Positions 6,038-10,639 of a stretch of DNA of 10,639 nt are shown one piece after another. Positions within the stretch are counted from its first letter, which is position 1. Every line of letters begins with the position of its first letter. This DNA comes from Lachnospiraceae bacterium (GTDB lineage: Bacteria > Bacillota > Clostridia > Lachnospirales > Lachnospiraceae). Under the pieces are notes generated by a model. That model was not told where the DNA came from and searched no databases. It saw only the letters and a list, made by a program, of their open reading frames with translations. A program made the position numbers and the translations under genes. Where the stretch lies: contig JAFOIS010000174.1 in the NCBI GenBank assembly GCA_017420605.1, forward strand, positions 1-10,639. Reading direction: 5' to 3'.

Positions 6038-7870
6038 ATGAAAAAAGATTCAAACACAAGGTTTCCCGACCGGTCCGGGATGATATGGTATTTTATGAAG
6101 GGGAGCGTCCGCTATTTTCTGGCGGCGATCCTCTTTGCGGCACTCGTATCCTTCCTCGACATGGTCAGTCCGAAGATCATCACTTTCACTGTCGACTCCG
6201 TGATCGGGGACGATGCGCCGGCGGTTTCGCCGTTCATCCTGTCCTGGATCGAAAGAGCCGGCGGTGTCGGTTACCTGAAAACGCACCTTCTGCTGCTCGC
6301 GCTCCTCATCGCGGCGATCGGCGTCGGTGCTGCGCTTTTCAGGTATCTTTTCCGCGTCAACAACGCGAGGGGCGCCGAAACGCTCGTCGAACGCATGCGG
6401 AATACGCTGTTCGGCCATATCATGTATCTGCCCTACACATGGCTGGGGGAAAACAGTACCGGCGATATCATCCAGCGCTGTACTTCTGACGTGCAGACGG
6501 TCCGCCGGTTCGTTGCCGAGCAGCTCACGTCCCTTGTCCGCACCGTCGTTCTGATCGTCATGGCGCTCGGTTTTATGCTGTCCGTAGACAGAAGGGTCAC
6601 CCTTGCCTCGGCCGCGTTCATTCCCGTCGTGATGGGTTATTCGCTGTTCTTCCATATGAAGATCGGCGGCGAATTCAAGAAAGCCGACGAAGAAGAGGGG
6701 GTACTTTCGACCATCGCGCAGGAGAACCTGACAGGGGTCCGCGTCGTGCGCGCGTTCGGAAGAGAGATCTACGAACGCGACCGGTTCGAAAAGCAGAACG
6801 ACCGTTATACGGGCGTATGGGTAAGGCTCATCCGTCTGATGTCGATGTTCTGGTCATCCGGCGACGTTGTGACCGGTCTGCAGGTACTTACGGTGATCTC
6901 GCTTTCCGCTTCCTATTGCGTACACGGTACGATGACCGCCGGAGAATTCATCGCTATGGTTGCCTATAACCAGATGCTCATCTGGCCGGTCAGACGCCTT
7001 GGCAGGGTCATTTCGGAAATGAGTAAGGCCGGCGTGGCGGTAGACCGTCTGCGTTATATCATGAACGCGGAAAAGGAAAAGGATCCGGAAGACGCTGTGG
7101 AGCCGCCGCTTGACGGGGACATCGTGTTCGATCACGTCAGTTTCTCCTATGACGGCAAGGAGACCGGTGAAGTTCTTCATGACGTATCCTTTACGATCCC
7201 GAGCGGCAGCACCATTGGTATTCTGGGCGGTACCGGTTCCGGAAAATCAACGCTGCTGTATCTTCTGCTCCGGCTTTACGAACTGCCCCCGGAGAACGGA
7301 CACATCACGATCGGCGGGACCGATATCCGCAGGATCCGTGCCGGGTATCTCAGGGAAAATCTCGGGATCGTTCTGCAGGAGCCGTTCCTGTTTTCAAAGA
7401 CGCTGTCCGAAAACATCGCGATCGCGTCTCCCGCAGCGCAGGAAGACGCCGTACGGTATGCCGCCAGGATCGCGCAGGTCGACGACGCGATCGAAAGTTT
7501 CACAAAGGGATATGATACTTTCGTCGGAGAACGCGGCGTAACGCTGTCCGGCGGTCAGAAACAGCGTACCGCGATCGCGCAGATGCTGATCCGAAAACCG
7601 CCGGTCATGATCTTTGACGATTCGCTTTCCGCGGTGGACGCGGATACCGACAGACGCATCCGCACCTCGCTCAGGGAAAGCATTGCTTCGTCGACCGTGA
7701 TCCTTGTCGCGCACCGGATCACGACGCTGATGAGCGCGGACAAGATCATCGTACTTGACCGCGGAAGGATCGCCGAAGAAGGAACACATAACGAACTGAT
7801 CGAAAAGGACGGGATCTACCGGACGATATTCGAACTGCAGAAAGCCGGACTTGCAGAGGAGGTGAGCTGA
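6038..7870 (+). CDS. ABC exporter half-transporter, subunit with degenerate Walker B (heterodimeric multidrug type)
   Basis: A 610-residue membrane protein with an N-terminal six-helix exporter domain (about 25-330) and a C-terminal ATPase domain (about 360-605). ATPase motifs: Walker A GGTGSGKST (397-405), Q-loop Gln447, signature LSGGQ (503-507), Walker B VMIFDD (523-528), D-loop SAVD (531-534) and switch His559. The residue after the Walker B Asp is Asp528, not the catalytic Glu, so its own ATP site is predicted to hydrolyse poorly. This is the pattern of the BmrC/LmrC/TM287-type subunit of heterodimeric exporters. The following gene supplies the partner. The start was put at ATG 6038, after which the sequence aligns with such proteins; the frame is open to a TTG at 5969, but that would run through the stem-loop and has no ribosome binding site. 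The Shine-Dalgarno before 6038 is weak (GCGGGA). The substrate (drug, lipid or peptide) cannot be told from sequence. Confidence 0.92.
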   Translation: MKKDSNTRFPDRSGMIWYFMKGSVRYFLAAILFAALVSFLDMVSPKIITFTVDSVIGDDAPAVSPFILSWIERAGGVGYLKTHLLLLALLIAAIGVGAALFRYLFRVNNARGAETLVERMRNTLFGHIMYLPYTWLGENSTGDIIQRCTSDVQTVRRFVAEQLTSLVRTVVLIVMALGFMLSVDRRVTLASAAFIPVVMGYSLFFHMKIGGEFKKADEEEGVLSTIAQENLTGVRVVRAFGREIYERDRFEKQNDRYTGVWVRLIRLMSMFWSSGDVVTGLQVLTVISLSASYCVHGTMTAGEFIAMVAYNQMLIWPVRRLGRVISEMSKAGVAVDRLRYIMNAEKEKDPEDAVEPPLDGDIVFDHVSFSYDGKETGEVLHDVSFTIPSGSTIGILGGTGSGKSTLLYLLLRLYELPPENGHITIGGTDIRRIRAGYLRENLGIVLQEPFLFSKTLSENIAIASPAAQEDAVRYAARIAQVDDAIESFTKGYDTFVGERGVTLSGGQKQRTAIAQMLIRKPPVMIFDDSLSAVDADTDRRIRTSLRESIASSTVILVAHRITTLMSADKIIVLDRGRIAEEGTHNELIEKDGIYRTIFELQKAGLAEEVS

Positions 7871-9700
7871 ATGGGCGGTGAAAACAACGAAGAAAAAGTC
7901 TCCATGCCGTTCTTCGGCCTGCCGCGCATCTATCCCTTTATCCGTAAGTACCGTCTGCGCATCGTCCTCATGGTGATCCTGGGAGCCCTTACGGTATTGG
8001 TGGACGCGGCTTATCCGCTGTTCAACCGGTACGCCCTGAACCGGTACGTCGGCGGAAAAACGCTTGATACGCTGCCATATTTCATACTGGTATATATCGC
8101 TGTCCTGCTTACCCAGATGGTGCTGAATATCGTCAGTACCACGATGTGCGGCACGCAGGAGATGATCGTGAACCGCGATCTTCGGAACGCGGCGTTCGAA
8201 CATCTGCAGACGCTGTCGTTTTCGTACTACAACCAGAATTCCGTAGGCTATATCCACTCAAGGGTCATGAGCGACACGGGCCTGATCGGCGAGATCGTTT
8301 CCTGGGGAATGATGAGCCTCGTATGGAACAGCGCGTATCTGATCAGTATCCTTGTGATCATGCTGGCCATCGACCTGCGTCTCGCGGGATATATCATCCT
8401 GCTTCTGCCGGTCGCGGCCGTGTTCCTTACGTATTTCCAGCGCAGGCTCCTCGTTTACAACCGGAAGATCCGCGAGATCAATTCCCGGATCACCGGCGAT
8501 TTCAATGAGGGGATCACCGGAGACCGTACGATCAAGGTGCTGAACATTGAAGAAAAGATGCGCCGCGATTTCGAGACTGACACTGTGGACATGAAAAAGA
8601 CCTCGGTGCGCGCGTCGCATTATTCGGCGCTGCTGATCTCTTCAATGACCATGATGTCTTCCCTCGTGCTTGCGCTTGTCCTCTGGAAAGGCGGGTCGCT
8701 TACGGAAGAGAAGCTTATGCAGATCGGCACGCTCTCGGTCTTCCTGACGTATGCGCTGGAAATGCTCGAGCCGATCTCCGAGATCATCGAGACGCTTTCG
8801 CATTTTGTATCGATCCAGGTGAACATCGAGCGCCTGACACGTCTTCTTGCGGAAAAACCGGACGTCTTTGATACGCCGGAAGTGGTCGCAAAATACGGCG
8901 ACAGTTTCCGTCCGAAACGGGAAAACTGGGAAGAACTGCACGGCGACGTGGAATTCCGCGACGTCTCTTTCCGCTATCCGGACGGCGAGGAACTGGTACT
9001 TTCGCATTTTAACCTGAAGGTACCGGCAGGGACCAATGTGGCGATCGTAGGAGAGACCGGGGCGGGGAAATCGACGCTCGTCAACCTTGTCTGCCGGTTT
9101 TTTGAGCCGACGGAAGGCGCCGTACTCATCGACGGCAGGGACGCGCGGGAGCGGTCGCAGCTCTGGCTGCACAGCAATATCGGTTACGTTCTGCAGACAC
9201 CGCACCTGTTTTCCGGTACCATCCGTGACAATCTGCGGTACGGAAGACCGGAGGCAACGGACGGCGAGATCATGGATGCGCTGCGGATCGTATCCGCAGA
9301 CGGGATCGTCGAGCGTATGGACAAAGGTCTTGACAGCGAAGTCGGAGAGGGAGGAGAACTTCTTTCCACCGGGGAAAAGCAGCTGCTTTCCTTTGCAAGG
9401 GCGATCCTTGCGGATCCCAGGATCCTCGTACTGGACGAAGCGACTTCTTCGATCGATACCGTAACGGAAAAGGCGATCCAGAACGCGATCGCGACCGTCA
9501 TTGCAGGCAGGACCTCGTTTGTGATCGCGCACCGGCTGTCGACCATCGTCGGCGCGGACGTGATCCTGGTCGTCCGGGACGGAAAGATCATAGGCTCCGG
9601 CACGCATGAAAAACTGATGGCCGAAAAAGGATACTACTACGAACTATATACCAAGCAGTTCGAAGAACTCGCGATCAGAAAGGTGTGGGCCGGGGAGTGA
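7871..9700 (+). CDS. ABC exporter half-transporter, subunit with canonical Walker B and degenerate signature
   Basis: A 609-residue half-transporter: six-helix membrane domain (about 28-325) and ATPase domain (about 355-595). Walker A GETGAGKST (394-402), Q-loop Gln442, Walker B ILVLDE with catalytic Glu523, and switch His554 are intact. The signature is LSTGE (498-502) instead of LSGGQ. In a heterodimer this motif faces the degenerate Walker B of the upstream subunit, so both defects fall in one ATP site, while Glu523 faces the intact LSGGQ in the other. The match between the two genes argues that they form one exporter, as in BmrCD, LmrCD or TM287/288. The ATG directly follows the preceding TGA with no gap, and AGGAGGTGA (7857-7865) lies inside the end of the upstream gene, so translation is coupled. 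Its own stop overlaps the next start. The substrate is unknown. Confidence 0.93.
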   Translation: MGGENNEEKVSMPFFGLPRIYPFIRKYRLRIVLMVILGALTVLVDAAYPLFNRYALNRYVGGKTLDTLPYFILVYIAVLLTQMVLNIVSTTMCGTQEMIVNRDLRNAAFEHLQTLSFSYYNQNSVGYIHSRVMSDTGLIGEIVSWGMMSLVWNSAYLISILVIMLAIDLRLAGYIILLLPVAAVFLTYFQRRLLVYNRKIREINSRITGDFNEGITGDRTIKVLNIEEKMRRDFETDTVDMKKTSVRASHYSALLISSMTMMSSLVLALVLWKGGSLTEEKLMQIGTLSVFLTYALEMLEPISEIIETLSHFVSIQVNIERLTRLLAEKPDVFDTPEVVAKYGDSFRPKRENWEELHGDVEFRDVSFRYPDGEELVLSHFNLKVPAGTNVAIVGETGAGKSTLVNLVCRFFEPTEGAVLIDGRDARERSQLWLHSNIGYVLQTPHLFSGTIRDNLRYGRPEATDGEIMDALRIVSADGIVERMDKGLDSEVGEGGELLSTGEKQLLSFARAILADPRILVLDEATSSIDTVTEKAIQNAIATVIAGRTSFVIAHRLSTIVGADVILVVRDGKIIGSGTHEKLMAEKGYYYELYTKQFEELAIRKVWAGE

Positions 9701-10218
9701 AAAAGAGAAGATTCCTGCTGCCGGATTATGAAGCGGAGAACGTATACAGTCTTCCGTTCGAAAAACTATGGGAGATGGGTATACGGTATCTTTTCTTTGA
9801 TATCGATTATACGCTCGTTCCGTACAACGCGCCGGCGGACGAAAAAGCGCTCCGCCTGTTTGCAAAGCTTCGGGATATGGGATTCGCTTTTTGCTTCGTA
9901 TCCAATAACGGAAGGGAACGGGTCGATCTCTTCAATGAAAAGATCGGCGCGGAGAGCGTCGTAAAGGCGAAGAAGCCGCTGACGGGCGGGATGAGGAAAG
10001 CACTCGGCCTTGTGCATGCGCGGCCGGAGGAGACCGTGATGATCGGCGATCAGCTCTTTACCGATATCCTTGGCGCGAACATGGCGAAAATACAGACCGT
10101 TCTTGTCGGAAGGGTTGACAGGCCGCGAGAACTTCAGTTAATCTTAAAGTGCGTACCGGAGAAGCTTATTCTGTTTTGCTATCACCGGCTGGCGCGTGGG
10201 AGGCGCAGGACCTTATGA
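9697..10218 (+). CDS. yqeG: YqeG family HAD IIIA-type phosphatase
   Basis: A 173-residue soluble HAD-superfamily phosphatase. Motif I is FFDIDYTLVPY (nucleophile Asp35 and Asp37; most YqeG proteins I recall have DIDNTL), motif II VSNN with Ser69, motif III Lys92 or Lys93 in KAKKPL, and motif IV GDQLFTD (Asp118, Asp123). The segment VPYNAPAD and the order of motifs are typical of YqeG. The family is related to eukaryotic and plastid phosphatidylglycerophosphate phosphatases (Gep4/PGPP1), so a role in phospholipid synthesis is possible but is inference here. I chose GTG at 9697, which overlaps the exporter stop (GTGA) and gives the usual MKKxxFLPD-like beginning. GTG at 9685 is the alternative. 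AGAAAGG (9677-9683) is close to ideal for neither, so reinitiation after the exporter is likely. The C-terminus is basic (ARGRRRTL). The gene overlaps the next one by 4 bases. Confidence 0.9.
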   Translation: MKKRRFLLPDYEAENVYSLPFEKLWEMGIRYLFFDIDYTLVPYNAPADEKALRLFAKLRDMGFAFCFVSNNGRERVDLFNEKIGAESVVKAKKPLTGGMRKALGLVHARPEETVMIGDQLFTDILGANMAKIQTVLVGRVDRPRELQLILKCVPEKLILFCYHRLARGRRRTL

Positions 10219-10639
10219 ATCATGTGATCATTGAAGGCTTTATGGGCTCCGGTAAGGGAGCAGTCGGCCGAAAAGTGGCGGAAATGATGAACCTTCCGCT
10301 CATCGATACCGATAAGAGGATCGCGGAAAAACTGAAGATGACGCCGCAGGAAGCATATGAACGCTTCGGCGAGGTCTTTTACCGGGCGGAGGAGACCTTC
10401 CTTCTGCATGAACTCGAGCATATCCGGGAACGTTCCGTTATGATCATCGGCAGCGGTCTGCCGACGATGCCGCAGAATGATAAATATCTCCGGGAGCTGG
10501 GCACCGTATATTATCTGAAGGCGACGATCCCGGAGCTTGTAGAGACGATCGAGAGGACGCAGAAAAAGGACTGGATGGAAGAGAAGGCGGATCTGCGGGA
10601 ACTTGTCGAGAAGCTGCTTATGGAACGTACCGCGCGGTA
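10215..10639 (+). CDS. Shikimate kinase-like protein with altered active-site motifs, truncated by the window edge
   Basis: The 141 complete codons visible match the shikimate kinase fold: IEGFMGSGKGAVGRKVAE at the start, LPLIDTDKRI (29-36), FGEVFYRAEE (51-60), then a stretch ending GTVYYLKA and LLMERTAR near the edge. Shikimate kinase phosphorylates shikimate in chorismate synthesis. Asp31, Asp33 and Arg57, expected around shikimate, are kept. Two key motifs are not: the P-loop reads GSGKGA where GSGKST/GCGKTT is expected, so the Mg-binding Ser/Thr after the lysine is Gly; and the shikimate-binding GGG segment reads IIGSGLPTMPQND instead of a TGGGxxxxxEN form. The lid arginine segment (RPLL) is also not seen. 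It may be a weak kinase, a relative with another substrate, or inactive. ATG overlaps the yqeG stop (ATGA), with AGGA 4 bases upstream. The C-terminal end lies outside the window. Confidence 0.75.
   Translation, partial: MNHVIIEGFMGSGKGAVGRKVAEMMNLPLIDTDKRIAEKLKMTPQEAYERFGEVFYRAEETFLLHELEHIRERSVMIIGSGLPTMPQNDKYLRELGTVYYLKATIPELVETIERTQKKDWMEEKADLRELVEKLLMERTAR

Noticed and set aside
8642-9607. Open frame on the minus strand within the second exporter gene
   Set aside because: It lies wholly opposite the conserved ATPase and membrane domain coding sequence and resembles no known protein.

Overview
The window looks like chromosomal DNA of a GC-rich member of the Clostridia, most likely Lachnospiraceae or a near relative. 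This rests on gene content: a PurO-type IMP cyclohydrolase next to a stand-alone AICAR formyltransferase, a long three-domain aminopeptidase P, a YqeG-type HAD phosphatase next to a shikimate kinase-like gene, and strong AGGAGG-type ribosome binding sites with some TTG and GTG starts. No mobile element, tRNA, rRNA or CRISPR array is visible. Nearly all of the DNA is coding and no gap exceeds about 190 bases.

Layout. (1) Positions 5-1712, plus strand: an Ala/Pro/Lys-rich protein of unknown function with one membrane helix, possibly continuing upstream of the window, then a branched-chain amino acid aminotransferase (ilvE). (2) A hairpin at 1735-1776 sits between convergent genes and can serve as a terminator both ways. 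(3) 1803-3605, minus strand: a 600-residue Xaa-Pro aminopeptidase with all metal ligands, starting at TTG. (4) 3606-3794: a divergent control region with an extended -10 promoter leftwards, a promoter with a perfect -10 rightwards, a leader hairpin and an 18-base dyad. (5) 3795-5962, plus strand: PurO-type IMP cyclohydrolase, AICAR formyltransferase and a 79-residue membrane protein, closely spaced and probably one operon. (6) A strong stem-loop at 5979-6006, overlapping a possible promoter. (7) 6038 to the window end, plus strand: two ABC exporter half-transporters, a YqeG-type phosphatase and a divergent shikimate kinase-like protein. These genes abut or overlap by 4 bases, so they look co-transcribed and translationally coupled.

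How the genes work together. The two purine genes carry out the last two steps of IMP synthesis (AICAR to FAICAR to IMP), which most bacteria do with one bifunctional PurH. The two ABC proteins carry complementary defects (Asp for the catalytic Glu in the first, LSTGE for LSGGQ in the second). That is the pattern of a heterodimeric exporter with one degenerate and one working ATP site. IlvE and the aminopeptidase are amino acid and peptide metabolism genes with their own transcription. I found no clearly new system. The points most worth a second look are the altered active-site motifs of the shikimate kinase-like protein, the structured leader of the aminopeptidase gene, and the repeat-bearing Ala/Pro/Lys-rich protein.
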